Below, piece after piece: positions 22,893 through 31,674 of a stretch of DNA of 36,166 nt. A model generated the notes under the pieces. That model saw only the letters and a list, made by a program, of their open reading frames with translations, had not been told where the DNA came from and ran no database searches. Source of the DNA: Bifidobacterium catulorum (lineage in GTDB: Bacteria; Actinomycetota; Actinomycetes; Actinomycetales; Bifidobacteriaceae); assembly GCF_003129925.1 (NCBI RefSeq), contig NZ_QFFN01000023.1:1-36166 (forward strand). The letters run 5' to 3'. The position numbers and the translations under genes are program-made. How positions within the stretch are numbered: position 1 is the first letter of the stretch; each line of letters begins with the position of its first letter.

Positions 22893-23300
22893 ATGCAGGA
22901 AACATACGATAACGACACACAGCTCGACCCGCTGATTGCGCGGCGTCTGAAGAAGGACGCGAAGGGCCTGGTGGCCGCGGTCATCCAGCAATACGATACT
23001 GGGCGGGTCCTGATGGTCGGTTATATGGACGAGGAGGCGTTGCGCCGCACCCTGACCAGCGGACGTGTGACCTTCTGGTCACGGTCCCGGCAGGAGTATT
23101 GGCGCAAGGGAGACACCTCCGGACACGTGCAGTATGTGAAGGCGGTGTCGTTGGATTGCGACGGCGACGCACTGCTGGTCGAGGTCGACCAGGTGGGAGC
23201 GGCCTGTCACACGGGCAAGCGATCATGCTTCGACGAGGGGGGCGCGCTCCCCGTCGTCATCGGACATCGTACGGCGGAACAGAAGGATAACGGACAATGA
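22893..23300 (+). CDS. hisI: Phosphoribosyl-AMP cyclohydrolase
   Basis: Opens the adenine ring of PR-AMP, the third step of histidine synthesis. 135 residues from the chosen start, a stand-alone HisI (HisE is separate, at 29817). Motifs: [26 protein letters not shown], the metal-binding DCDGD, and the zinc cysteines in [11 protein letters not shown]. The start is uncertain: an in-frame ATG at 22884 directly abuts the GAGGA ribosome site (22879-22883), while the ATG at 22893 has a 9-base spacing and is preferred. The stop overlaps the trpE start as ATGA, so translation of trpE is coupled to it. Confidence 0.95.
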   Translation: MQETYDNDTQLDPLIARRLKKDAKGLVAAVIQQYDTGRVLMVGYMDEEALRRTLTSGRVTFWSRSRQEYWRKGDTSGHVQYVKAVSLDCDGDALLVEVDQVGAACHTGKRSCFDEGGALPVVIGHRTAEQKDNGQ

Positions 23301-24877
23301 GCACGGTCAGGGCGAACGACATCGAATGCAGCGTCGAGCACCTCAGCTGGGGTGGCACCTGGCCGAGCCGCGAGGAGTTCCACGTCCTCGCCGATGCCGG
23401 CTATCGGGTGGTGCCCATCGTCAGAAGGTTGCTCGCCGATTCATTGACCCCCGTAGGCTTCTACGAGCGTCTCGCCGGGGGGCGTTCCGGCACCTTCATT
23501 CTCGAATCCGCGGAATACGGGGGCTCATGGAGCCGTTACAGCTTCATTGGAGTGAACTCCATCGCCCAGTTGCGCTCCGACCATGGCGAGGCCGACTGGA
23601 TCGGCGAGGTACCGGTCGGCGTACCGACCCATGGCGACGTCATCGAAGTGGCCCACGCTGCGTTGAAGACGTTGAGGGCGCCCCGTGTCAAGGGATTGCC
23701 CAATCTCACCAGCGGGCTTGTCGGCTCCGTCGGCTGGGATGTGATTCGTCACTGGGAGCCCACGCTCCGGGCCCAGGCCCCCGACGAGACCGGGCAGCCC
23801 GAGCTGGCACTGGCACTTGCCACTGACATCGCCGTGGTAGACCATGTCAGCGGCTCCGTCTGGCTGATAGCCAACGCCGTGAACGTGGACGACAAGCCCA
23901 CTCGCGCCGATGCCGCCTATGACGAGGCCGTCGCACGGCTGAACGACATGCAGCGCAAGGCGGCGACCCCGGTCGACGGTGAGGCGCGTGTGAGCGTGCT
24001 GGACGAGACTCGCCCACGGCCTGAGTTGCGGTTCCGCAGTGCAAAAGGGGACTATGAGCACGCCGTGGAGGAGACCAAGCGGCACATCGTGGACGGCGAC
24101 GTGTTCCAGACGGTCATCTCCCAGAGGCTCGATCTGGATTCCCCGGCCGACTCCTTCGACGTCTACCGTGTGCTCCGTACGCTCAACCCCAGCCCATACA
24201 TGTACTTCATGACCCTGACCGACCCGGAGGGACGCGACTTCAACGTCATCGGCTCCAGCCCGGAAACGCTCATCAAGGTGGACGACGGCCATGCGCTCAC
24301 CTTCCCGATCGCCGGATCCCGACCCCGTGGCGCCACCCCGGAGGAGGATGAGCGTCTGGCCGAGGAGCTGCTAGCCGACCCCAAGGAACGCAGCGAACAC
24401 ATCATGCTCGTGGACCTTTCGCGCAACGATCTGAGCAAGGTGTGCGTTCCCAGCAGCGTCGAGGTCGTCAAACTCATGGACATCAAACGATTCAGCCACA
24501 TCATGCACATCTGTTCGACGGTCACCGGAAGGGTCGATCCGGATCTCACCGCATTCGACGTCTTCAAGTCCGCGTTCCCGGCCGGTACGCTGTCGGGCGC
24601 GCCCAAACCCCGGGCCATCGACATCATCGACGAGTTGGAAGTGGCCGACCGAGGCATCTACGGCGGCACCGTCGGGTATTTCGATTTCTCGGGCAACATG
24701 GACATGGCCATCGCCATCCGCACCGCGTTCCTCCGGGACCACGAGGCCAGCGTTCAGGCCGGGGCCGGCATAGTGCTCGACTCCGTGCCGGGGAACGAAT
24801 GGCAGGAGACCCGCAACAAGGCCGAGGCCTCCGTCGAGGCGGTGCAGATTGCGGCCCAGCTGAAAGCCGCCAGATAG
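23297..24877 (+). CDS. trpE: Anthranilate synthase component I
   Basis: Converts chorismate to anthranilate, the first committed step of tryptophan synthesis, using ammonia from TrpG (not in the window). 526 residues. The N-terminal regulatory region has the tryptophan-binding LES-type motif [18 protein letters not shown]. The catalytic part shows [32 protein letters not shown] and [12 protein letters not shown]. The start codon overlaps the hisI stop (ATGA at 23297-23300). Feedback inhibition by tryptophan is expected from the intact motif (inference). Its TAG stop is part of a TAGAAT box upstream of trpCB. Confidence 0.97.
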   Translation: MSTVRANDIECSVEHLSWGGTWPSREEFHVLADAGYRVVPIVRRLLADSLTPVGFYERLAGGRSGTFILESAEYGGSWSRYSFIGVNSIAQLRSDHGEADWIGEVPVGVPTHGDVIEVAHAALKTLRAPRVKGLPNLTSGLVGSVGWDVIRHWEPTLRAQAPDETGQPELALALATDIAVVDHVSGSVWLIANAVNVDDKPTRADAAYDEAVARLNDMQRKAATPVDGEARVSVLDETRPRPELRFRSAKGDYEHAVEETKRHIVDGDVFQTVISQRLDLDSPADSFDVYRVLRTLNPSPYMYFMTLTDPEGRDFNVIGSSPETLIKVDDGHALTFPIAGSRPRGATPEEDERLAEELLADPKERSEHIMLVDLSRNDLSKVCVPSSVEVVKLMDIKRFSHIMHICSTVTGRVDPDLTAFDVFKSAFPAGTLSGAPKPRAIDIIDELEVADRGIYGGTVGYFDFSGNMDMAIAIRTAFLRDHEASVQAGAGIVLDSVPGNEWQETRNKAEASVEAVQIAAQLKAAR

Positions 24878-24914
24878 AATATTCGAGCGAAGCACGGTGT
24901 ACCTGTGCTATAAG
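24875..24914 (+). promoter_or_regulatory. Promoter/operator region of trpCB
   Basis: Two possible -10 boxes: TAGAAT at 24875-24880, starting with the trpE stop codon, and an extended TG-C-TATAAG at 24906-24914. Between and overlapping them is an inverted repeat, AGCAC-GGT-GT-ACC-T-GTGCT, at 24891-24909, which could be an operator or a small RNA hairpin. No Trp-rich leader peptide and no room for a T-box. Confidence 0.4.
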
Positions 24915-24952
24915 GTGTGCTGTCGATTCCAACCACATCGAAAAGGAGAATC

Positions 24953-27043
24953 ATGTCGGTATTGGACGATCTGGTGGCGGGAGCCGTCGAAGACCAGAAG
25001 CATCGGGAGAGGACGGTGCCTCTGGAGGCGCTGAAGGAACAGGTGGCGCGCAGTGGCCGCACACCTCTCGACGCTCGTCGATGGCTTAAGCGTCCCGACG
25101 CCATACCGGTGATCGCCGAGATCAAGCGTGCATCGCCGTCCAAGGGCCATCTGAGCGACATCCCGGATCCAGCGGCGCTCGCGCTCGAATACGAACGGGG
25201 CGGCGCAAGCGCCGTCTCGGTGCTTACCGAAGGACGCCGTTTCCTCGGGTCTCTGGACGATCTGGACAAGGTCCGCGAGGCCGTGCGGATTCCCGTGCTG
25301 CGCAAGGATTTCATCGTCACCGATTATCAAGTCTGGGAGGCCCGCGCGCATGGTGCCGACATGGTACTGCTCATAGTCGCGGCATTGGACGACGACAGGC
25401 TGCGGCACCTTCTCGGCCTCGCCCATGAGCTCGGCATGACCGTTCTCGTCGAGACGCACACCCGAGAGGAGATAGATCGCGCCGTCGCCGCGGGAGCCAG
25501 GGTCATCGGCATCAACGCCCGCAATCTGAAGGACCTTCGTGTGGACGTGAACAAGTACGACGAGCTTGCCGCGAATCTTCCGGACGACGTGATTCGTATC
25601 GCGGAGTCCGGGGTTTTCGGCGCCGTGGAGGTCGAGGACTATGGCCGTGCGGGTGCCGACGCCGTTCTGGTCGGCGAGGGTGTCGCCACGGCCGATGACC
25701 ATGAGCTTGCAGTGGAACGACTAGTGAAGGCAGGATCAAGAGTGAAATCATCAGAGACCACGCCGTTGAGCGAACATCACGGGCCGTACTGGGGGCAGTT
25801 CGGTGGCCGTTATGTTCCCGAGGCGCTCATCACCGCGTTGGATGAACTGGAACGCGTCTATGACGAGGCCAAGAATGACCCCGAATTCCATAAGGAGTTC
25901 ATGACGCTGCAGCAGCGTTACGTGGGACGTCCCTCGCCTTTGACCGAGGCGCCGCGGTTCGCCGCGCTCGTGCGGGATCGGACGGGGCTTGACACCAGAA
26001 TCTTCCTCAAACGCGAGGACCTCAACCACACGGGCGCCCACAAGATCAACAACGCGCTCGGGCAGGCGCTTCTCGTCAAGCGTATGGGCAAGACCCGCGT
26101 GATCGCTGAGACCGGAGCCGGCCAGCACGGTGTGGCCACCGCCACCGTGTGCGCGATGCTGGGACTGAAATGTCGCATCTACATGGGGCAGATCGACGCC
26201 CGTCGCCAGGCACTCAACGTGGCACGCATGCGCATGCTCGGCGCGGAGGTCGTGGAGGTCACCCTCGGAGACAGGATCCTCAAGGATGCCATCAACGAGG
26301 CCCTGCGTGATTGGGTCACCAATGTCAAGGACACCCACTATCTGCTGGGCACGGTGGCAGGTCCCCATCCGTTCCCCGAGATGGTGCGTGATTTCCAGAA
26401 GATCATCGGCGAAGAGGCCAAGCAGCAGCTCAGGGACTGGTACGGGATTGACCATCCCGATGCCGTGTGCGCGTGCGTGGGTGGCGGATCCAACGCCATC
26501 GGCGTGATGAACGCCTTCCTCGACGACGAACGTGTCAACCTTTACGGTTATGAGGCCGGAGGCAATGGTCCTGAATCCGGGCGGCACGCCATCCGATTCG
26601 CGCCGGGAACCGGACAGCTCGGCATGTTCCAAGGTGCCAAGAGTTATCTGTTGGAGACTGAAGAAGGCCAGACACTCGACACGTATTCGATCTCCGCGGG
26701 TCTCGACTACGCGTCGGTCGGGCCGGAGCACGCCTGGCTCAAGGACATCGGCCGCGTCAGGTATTCGTGGGCGACCGACGAAGAGGCGATGGACGCCTTC
26801 CGCGACCTGAGCCAGACCGAAGGCATCATCCCCGCCATCGAAAGTTCGCACGCCGTCGCCGGCGCGTACAAGGCGGCCGCCGACCTCAAGTCCAAGGGAT
26901 ACGACAAGGCCGTGATGATCATCAACATCTCCGGACGAGGCGACAAGGACATGGCCACGGCCGGCAAATGGTTCGGTTACCTGACGGACGACCAGGCGGC
27001 CGCACTCGACGTGACCGGCGCACATGGCAACGCCGTCGCCTGA
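24953..27043 (+). CDS. trpCB: Fused indole-3-glycerol phosphate synthase / tryptophan synthase beta
   Basis: One 696-residue frame carrying two steps of tryptophan synthesis. Residues 1-260 are Trp[12 protein letters not shown] (Glu56, Lys58), LRKDF (Lys118), VETH (Glu167), INARNL (Asn188) and AESG (Glu218). Residues about 273-696 are Trp[11 protein letters not shown] (281-290), the pyridoxal-phosphate lysine in HTGAHKINN (Lys364), ETGAGQHG (386-393) and GGGSNA (510-515). All key residues of both halves are present, and the linker of about 12 residues is polar. AAGGAG before the ATG at 24953 fixes the start. An in-frame GTG with a spaced AGGA lies exactly at the join (see 25732). TrpF is absent here. 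TrpA follows 21 bases later. Confidence 0.95.
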   Translation: MSVLDDLVAGAVEDQKHRERTVPLEALKEQVARSGRTPLDARRWLKRPDAIPVIAEIKRASPSKGHLSDIPDPAALALEYERGGASAVSVLTEGRRFLGSLDDLDKVREAVRIPVLRKDFIVTDYQVWEARAHGADMVLLIVAALDDDRLRHLLGLAHELGMTVLVETHTREEIDRAVAAGARVIGINARNLKDLRVDVNKYDELAANLPDDVIRIAESGVFGAVEVEDYGRAGADAVLVGEGVATADDHELAVERLVKAGSRVKSSETTPLSEHHGPYWGQFGGRYVPEALITALDELERVYDEAKNDPEFHKEFMTLQQRYVGRPSPLTEAPRFAALVRDRTGLDTRIFLKREDLNHTGAHKINNALGQALLVKRMGKTRVIAETGAGQHGVATATVCAMLGLKCRIYMGQIDARRQALNVARMRMLGAEVVEVTLGDRILKDAINEALRDWVTNVKDTHYLLGTVAGPHPFPEMVRDFQKIIGEEAKQQLRDWYGIDHPDAVCACVGGGSNAIGVMNAFLDDERVNLYGYEAGGNGPESGRHAIRFAPGTGQLGMFQGAKSYLLETEEGQTLDTYSISAGLDYASVGPEHAWLKDIGRVRYSWATDEEAMDAFRDLSQTEGIIPAIESSHAVAGAYKAAADLKSKGYDKAVMIINISGRGDKDMATAGKWFGYLTDDQAAALDVTGAHGNAVA
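25732..25744 (+). promoter_or_regulatory. Possible internal translation start for stand-alone TrpB
   Basis: AGGA (25732-25735) is followed after 6 bases by an in-frame GTG (25742-25744, codon 264), just after the last TrpC helix and just before the TrpB fold. Use of it would give a separate 433-residue TrpB. It may be functional or a relic of once-separate genes. Confidence 0.4.
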
Positions 27044-27064
27044 GAACAAGAGGAGCGAAGAACA

Positions 27065-27937
27065 ATGACGAATGCAGCAACCACGCCCTCCGGGCAGCCC
27101 CTGGGCATCAGCCACAAGACCAGTCCCACCGAAACGATGTTCGATGCTCTGCGGTCACGGAACCGTCCCGCATTCATCGGATACCTGCCTTACGGGTTCC
27201 CCGATCCCGACACCTCATTGGATGCCTTGCGAACCATGGTTGAGCACGGCGTCGATGCGGTGGAGATCGGTCTGCCTTACTCCGACCCCGTCATGGACGG
27301 CCCGGTGATCCAGGCGGCCAGCCAGATTGCGCTCGACAACGGCGAAAGCATCAACAACGTCTTCAAGGCGGTGGAGACCGTGGCCCAGGCAGGCGGCGTC
27401 CCGCTGATCATGAGCTACTGGAACCTCATCTACCACTATGGTGTGGAGCGCTTCGCCCATGATTTCGAGAATGCCGGCGGAGCCGGACTCATCACCCCGG
27501 ATCTGATTCCTGACGAGGCGGGGGAGTGGATTGAGGCTTCCGACCGGCACGGTCTCGACCGAATCTTCCTCGTATCCCCGGATTCGTCCACGGAGCGGTT
27601 GGAGACGGTCGCCCGCAATGCGCGTGGCTTCGTCTACGCGGCATCGCGTATGGGCGTCACCGGTGAAAGGGACACCATCTCGTCCTCGCCGGAGCGTCTC
27701 GTCGAACGTACACGTCAGGCCGGCGCAAGCAACGTCTGTGTGGGCATCGGCGTCTCCACCGCGGAGCAGGCGGCCAAGGTGGGTTCTTATGCCGACGGTG
27801 TGATTGTGGGCTCCGCCCTGGTGCACACGCTGTTGAACGATGACAATCGAACCGCCCGTGACTCCGCCGAAGGTCTTGGACTGCTCGCCGCGAAAACCGA
27901 CGAGCTGGCCGAGGGTGTACGCGGCGCGCGGCACTGA
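27065..27937 (+). CDS. trpA: Tryptophan synthase alpha subunit
   Basis: Cleaves indole-3-glycerol phosphate to indole and glyceraldehyde-3-phosphate, passing indole to TrpB. 290 residues with catalytic Glu67 (VEIGLPYSDP) and Asp78 (MDGP). About 20 residues of polar N-terminal sequence precede the usual start of the fold, and the C terminus is longer than in E. coli. Ribosome site AGAGGAG about 9 bases before the ATG. Last gene of the his-trp run; a perfect 15-base hairpin follows. Confidence 0.97.
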   Translation: MTNAATTPSGQPLGISHKTSPTETMFDALRSRNRPAFIGYLPYGFPDPDTSLDALRTMVEHGVDAVEIGLPYSDPVMDGPVIQAASQIALDNGESINNVFKAVETVAQAGGVPLIMSYWNLIYHYGVERFAHDFENAGGAGLITPDLIPDEAGEWIEASDRHGLDRIFLVSPDSSTERLETVARNARGFVYAASRMGVTGERDTISSSPERLVERTRQAGASNVCVGIGVSTAEQAAKVGSYADGVIVGSALVHTLLNDDNRTARDSAEGLGLLAAKTDELAEGVRGARH

Positions 27938-27967
27938 ACGGAACACACAATGCGAGCTGAAGGCGGA

Positions 27968-28001
27968 TCCGCACGTGCATGGTCCCCCATGCACGTGCGG
28001 A
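27968..28001. repeat. Perfect 15-base inverted repeat between trpA and lgt
   Basis: TCCGCACGTGCATGG (27968-27982) and its exact complement CCATGCACGTGCGGA (27987-28001), with a TCCC loop. No T-run follows, so it is a terminator without a T-tract, an RNA stabiliser, or a binding site. It lies 30 bases after the trpA stop and 28 before the lgt start. Confidence 0.65.
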
Positions 28002-28029
28002 GCACCGTCCCTACCACAAGCGAGGCATG

Positions 28030-28983
28030 ATGAGCGTAGCGTCGATCCCTTCCCCGACATTCTCCGAATTCCATATCGGACCCGTGACCATCCACATGTA
28101 TGCCATCTGCATCCTCATCGGCGTGTGCTTCGCCGTGTGGATACTCAGCGTGCGCTGGAAGAAGTCGGGCGGATTCTTCGACCAGGTGCTCGACACCACG
28201 CTGGTCGCCGTGCCAAGCGGACTTGTCGGAGCGCGCCTCTACCACTGCATCACCACGCCGGCGGCGTATTTTCCCCCCACAGGCAATCCGCTCAACATCG
28301 TGAAGGTCTGGGAGGGGGGAATGGCCATATTCGGCGGCATCGGGGCGGGTGCCCTGGCGGCGTTCCTATGGTGCCGGCACAAGGGGTATCCGTTCGCGTT
28401 GCTCGGCGATGCGCTCGCCCCAGGCCTCATGGTCGCGCAGGCGATCGGGCGTCTCGGCAACTGGTTCAACCAGGAGCTGTACGGCAAACCCACCACCCTG
28501 CCGTGGGGGCTGGCTCTGAACGATGCCGACGCCATGGGCAAGACGCAGGTGTGCTACAACGGCCAGCCCTGTCCGGTGGGCACCCTGTTCCATCCGACCT
28601 TCCTCTACGAGATGATTTGGAACCTCGTAGGCGCCGCATTGATTGTGATCGTCGGCAATAGATTGTCTCACATGCTGAAAGGCGGGCAGATCTTCTCGAT
28701 GTATCTCATCTGGTACGGAGCGGGACGCACATGGATCGAGATGCTACGCATCAACTACTCCACCGAAATCCTTGGTCTGCGCGTCAACGTATGGACTGCC
28801 ATCATCGTGTTCCTGTTGGGCGTCGTGCTCTTCGTCGTACTAAATGCCAAAGGGAGGGATCGGGCCGACCTGTCGCGTCGCCTCACCGAGGTGACCGCGG
28901 ACGAACTGGAACGCATCGCCCAGCAGGAGTCGGCGAAGACCCGCGGGGACGGGGGTTCGGGCGTTCCGGCGGCAGGCCAATGA
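28030..28983 (+). CDS. lgt: Prolipoprotein diacylglyceryl transferase
   Basis: Transfers diacylglycerol to the lipobox cysteine of prelipoproteins, such as the one at 8525. 317 residues, seven or so membrane segments, with the signature GRLGNWFNQELYG at 140-152, an EGGMAIFGGIGAG segment (the conserved HGG-type region has Glu-Gly-Gly here), and HPTFLYEMIWNL. The cytoplasmic C-terminal tail (about 275-317) is polar. Two ATG codons lie in a row (28027, 28030); the second has better spacing to CGAGG (28021-28025). Confidence 0.95.
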   Translation: MSVASIPSPTFSEFHIGPVTIHMYAICILIGVCFAVWILSVRWKKSGGFFDQVLDTTLVAVPSGLVGARLYHCITTPAAYFPPTGNPLNIVKVWEGGMAIFGGIGAGALAAFLWCRHKGYPFALLGDALAPGLMVAQAIGRLGNWFNQELYGKPTTLPWGLALNDADAMGKTQVCYNGQPCPVGTLFHPTFLYEMIWNLVGAALIVIVGNRLSHMLKGGQIFSMYLIWYGAGRTWIEMLRINYSTEILGLRVNVWTAIIVFLLGVVLFVVLNAKGRDRADLSRRLTEVTADELERIAQQESAKTRGDGGSGVPAAGQ

Positions 28984-29051
28984 CTGACGCCCCGAATATG
29001 AACAGCGCATGAACGGTGATGTCGCTTCCGCGCATCGTCGTTCAGCTTCTC

Positions 29052-29057
29052 TAGAAT
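29052..29057 (+). promoter_or_regulatory. -10 box TAGAAT, leaderless start of rpe
   Basis: TAGAAT ends 7 bases before the ATG at 29065. No ribosome-binding stretch lies between, so the mRNA probably starts at the start codon. No clear -35 box. Confidence 0.6.
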
Positions 29058-29064
29058 GGGTATC

Positions 29065-29730
29065 ATGACGATTCAAATTGCACCAAGTATCCTATCGGCG
29101 GATTTCTGCAACCTTGAGCGTGATCTGCACGCCATCGCCAACGCCGACCTCGTCCACGTCGATGTGATGGACCATCACTTCGTCCCCAATCTGACCCTGG
29201 GCGAGCCCATCGTCAAACGCATCTGCGAGGTCAGCCCCCTGCCGGTCGACGTCCACCTCATGATCGAGGACCCCGACCGCTGGGCCCCCGAATTCGCCAA
29301 GTGCGGGGCACGTTCCGTGACCTTCCACATGGGAGCGACCCACGCCCCCGTGCGTCTGGCCCGCCAGCTGCGTGACATGGGATGCATGGCCTGCTTCGCC
29401 GTTCGCCCCGCCGAACCGGTCGAGCCCATCTTCGACATCCTTGAGGAATTCGACATGATTCTCATCATGACCGTCGAACCCGGATTCGGAGGTCAGAAAT
29501 TCCTCGCCAACCAGATGGCCAAGACCCGTCGTCTGCGTGACGAGATCACCCGCCGTGGCCTCGACACCCACATTCAGGTCGATGGCGGCGTGAGCCCCTC
29601 CACCGCGCACATCGTAGCGGAGGCGGGCGCCGACGTGCTGGTCGCCGGCTCGGCGGTCTACTGCGCCGACGACCCGGCCAAGGCCATCGACGAGATCCGC
29701 AACAACGCCCAGGCAGCGTACAAGGCCTGA
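29065..29730 (+). CDS. rpe: Ribulose-phosphate 3-epimerase
   Basis: Interconverts ribulose-5-phosphate and xylulose-5-phosphate, a substrate of the bifidobacterial phosphoketolase pathway. 221 residues, beta/alpha barrel; start APSILSADF, metal/catalytic segment [34 protein letters not shown] and QVDGGV with the catalytic Asp. An in-frame ATG at 29056 would add three residues but overlaps the -10 box; the ATG at 29065 is preferred. Confidence 0.97.
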   Translation: MTIQIAPSILSADFCNLERDLHAIANADLVHVDVMDHHFVPNLTLGEPIVKRICEVSPLPVDVHLMIEDPDRWAPEFAKCGARSVTFHMGATHAPVRLARQLRDMGCMACFAVRPAEPVEPIFDILEEFDMILIMTVEPGFGGQKFLANQMAKTRRLRDEITRRGLDTHIQVDGGVSPSTAHIVAEAGADVLVAGSAVYCADDPAKAIDEIRNNAQAAYKA

Positions 29731-29736
29731 GTCCCG

Positions 29737-29792
29737 TCCGGCTCTCCGTGCCGGAGGGCCGGAAAACCGCCGGACGGATTTCGCCATCCGGC
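29737..29792. repeat. Cluster of complementary hexamers upstream of hisE
   Basis: TCCGGC occurs at 29737 and 29787, and its complement GCCGGA at 29750, 29758 and 29769. They can pair in several mutually exclusive ways, including two hairpins (29737-29755 and 29769-29792). No T-run follows. It lies between the rpe stop and the hisE ribosome site. Confidence 0.45.
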
Positions 29793-29816
29793 AACACCAA
29801 AGGAGAACCCCAAGTT

Positions 29817-30080
29817 ATGAAGACCTTCGATTCCTTGTTCGAAGAACTGAGCGCAAAAGCCGCAGCCAAGACCGAAGGGTCGCTTACTGTCGAGGAGCTG
29901 GCCAAGGGCACGCATTTCATCGGCAAGAAACTCGTCGAGGAGGCCGGGGAAAGCTGGATTGCCGCCGAATACGAGGGTGCTGACCGCACCGCCGAGGAAC
30001 TCAGCCAGCTGCTCTACCACATTCAGGTCATGATGATTGACCGAGGCATCGGCCTCGAAGACGTCTACAAGCACCTGTGA
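29817..30080 (+). CDS. hisE: Phosphoribosyl-ATP pyrophosphohydrolase
   Basis: Second step of histidine synthesis: hydrolyses PR-ATP to PR-AMP. 87 residues, a stand-alone HisE of the MazG-like fold, with the EEAGE motif (41-45), [10 protein letters not shown] (59-68) and the DRG-LEDVY end. Ribosome site AAAGGAG about 11 bases before the ATG. It precedes hisG by 78 bases, the usual actinobacterial pair. Confidence 0.96.
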   Translation: MKTFDSLFEELSAKAAAKTEGSLTVEELAKGTHFIGKKLVEEAGESWIAAEYEGADRTAEELSQLLYHIQVMMIDRGIGLEDVYKHL

Positions 30081-30158
30081 TTCCGATTCTGGTCAGATGC
30101 ATCAAGGGGCGCATGGGCTTGCCATGCGATCCGACAAATTCATCACTAAGGGGAAAAC

Positions 30159-31010
30159 ATGCTGAGAATCGCAGTGCCCAATAAGGGTATGCTGTCCGAA
30201 CCCGCCTGGAACATGCTGTCCGAGGCCGGCTACCGGCTGCGGAGCAATTCACGACAGCTCGTTGTGGAGGATCCGGACAACGGCATCGAACTGTTCTATC
30301 TTCGTCCGCTGGACATCGCCGTATACGTCGGCCGAGGCACCATTGACTGCGGCATCACCGGCGAGGACCTGCTCAAGAACTCCGGCACCGAGGCCATCGA
30401 GCATTTGCCGCTGGGTTTCGGAGCCTCCACGTTCCGGTTCGCCGCGCCGAATGAATCCTCGTACGCCAAGCTTGAGGACATCGAGGGAAAGCGTGTGGGC
30501 ACATCCTTCGACAAGCTCGTGCATGATTACCTGCAGGCGCACGGTATCAACGCCGAGACCATCCATCTTGACGGTGCGGTCGAATCCTCCGTCCAGCTGG
30601 GCGTGGCCGACCTCATCGCCGACGTGGTCTCCACCGGCACCACGCTGCGCAATGCCGGACTGCGCATCTTCGCCGATCCGATCATGCATTCCGAGGCATG
30701 CCTCATCCGTTCACCGCGTCTCGACCCGAAGGATGAGCGCCTGACCGTCCTCGGACGGCGTCTCGAAGGCGTGCTCACGGCCCAGCGTTATGTGCTCATG
30801 GACTACGACATTCCCGTGTCGAAGGTCGCCGCCGCGGTGGACGTGACCCCGGGCTTCGAAAGTCCCACCATCTCCCCATTGCACGACAAGCAGTGGAACG
30901 CCGTGCGAGTGATGGTGCCGAAGGCCAAGGTCAACCAGCTTATGGACAGGCTGTATGAGGTGGGTGCGCGCGGCATCATCGTCACCGCACTTCAGGCATC
31001 CCGGATGTGA
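30159..31010 (+). CDS. hisG: ATP phosphoribosyltransferase, long form
   Basis: First enzyme of histidine synthesis, joining ATP and PRPP. 283 residues, so the long form with a C-terminal regulatory domain (about 210-283) that binds histidine in this class. Features: [11 protein letters not shown] at the start, CGITGEDLL, and the PRPP-binding loop [15 protein letters not shown]. Ribosome site AAGGGG before the ATG. A small perfect hairpin CGCATGG / CCATGCG (30110-30128) lies just upstream. HisZ is not needed for the long form. Confidence 0.97.
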   Translation: MLRIAVPNKGMLSEPAWNMLSEAGYRLRSNSRQLVVEDPDNGIELFYLRPLDIAVYVGRGTIDCGITGEDLLKNSGTEAIEHLPLGFGASTFRFAAPNESSYAKLEDIEGKRVGTSFDKLVHDYLQAHGINAETIHLDGAVESSVQLGVADLIADVVSTGTTLRNAGLRIFADPIMHSEACLIRSPRLDPKDERLTVLGRRLEGVLTAQRYVLMDYDIPVSKVAAAVDVTPGFESPTISPLHDKQWNAVRVMVPKAKVNQLMDRLYEVGARGIIVTALQASRM

Positions 31011-31023
31011 CCCCACGGAACGC

Positions 31024-31674
31024 ATGGGCAGTCATACGTACGACAGCGACCGCGGCGGCGAGGACGAGGCATTCAGCCCGGAACCGCAGAACGTCATATG
31101 GACGGTGCCGAATGCGATCAGCTTTCTTCGCATTCTCTCCATACCGGTCATAGCGGTCCTCATCTCCAAGCGGTATCTGATCTGGTCGCTGGTCGTCCTC
31201 GCTATATCATCGGCGTCCGACGGCGTCGACGGATACATCGCGCGACGGTTCGACCAGGTCAGCCGCATAGGACAGATTCTCGACCCAATCGCGGACCGTC
31301 TGCTGATCATCTGTTCCATGCTCGCACTGGGATGGGCGCATATCCTGCCATGGTGGCTGCTCATAGTCGTCGGCTTGCGCGATGTGGTCATGCTCCTTGA
31401 GGTGCTATTGCTGGCGCAGTATGACTACGGCCCCCTGCCGGTTCATTTCGTCGGCAAGGCCGGCACCGCACTTCTGCTCATGTCCGTGCCGGTGCTCATC
31501 GTCGCCGACCTGAGCGTACGGCCGTTCTTCCAGGTGCTGCACCTCATCGGCGTGGCCGGTGCCATATGGGGTGCGTCGCTGTATTGGATCGCGGGACTCA
31601 TCTACATCCTGCAGGGGTATGCCCTGCTGCACCGGGATATCCGCAGACGTTCAAGGCGGGACCATGTCGATTGA
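31024..31674 (+). CDS. pgsA: CDP-alcohol phosphatidyltransferase (PgsA-like)
   Basis: Membrane enzyme that replaces CMP of a CDP-linked lipid with an alcohol, probably glycerol-3-phosphate. 216 residues. The full family motif is present: Asp66-x2-Asp69-Gly70-x2-Ala73-Arg74-x8-Gly83-x3-Asp87-x3-Asp91. Several membrane segments follow. It lacks a strong ribosome site and lies 13 bases after hisG, so it may be translated by coupling. Its position before DUF881-sbp-DUF881-FHA-MerR matches the PgsA2 locus of mycobacteria. The alcohol used is not provable here. Confidence 0.9.
   Translation: MGSHTYDSDRGGEDEAFSPEPQNVIWTVPNAISFLRILSIPVIAVLISKRYLIWSLVVLAISSASDGVDGYIARRFDQVSRIGQILDPIADRLLIICSMLALGWAHILPWWLLIVVGLRDVVMLLEVLLLAQYDYGPLPVHFVGKAGTALLLMSVPVLIVADLSVRPFFQVLHLIGVAGAIWGASLYWIAGLIYILQGYALLHRDIRRRSRRDHVD

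Noticed and set aside
24878..24952. Trp leader peptide or T-box before trpCB
   Set aside because: The only short frame lacks Trp codons, and the leader is too short for a T-box.
25751..27115. 454-codon minus-strand frame opposite trpB
   Set aside because: Antisense shadow of the TrpB half; no family resemblance.
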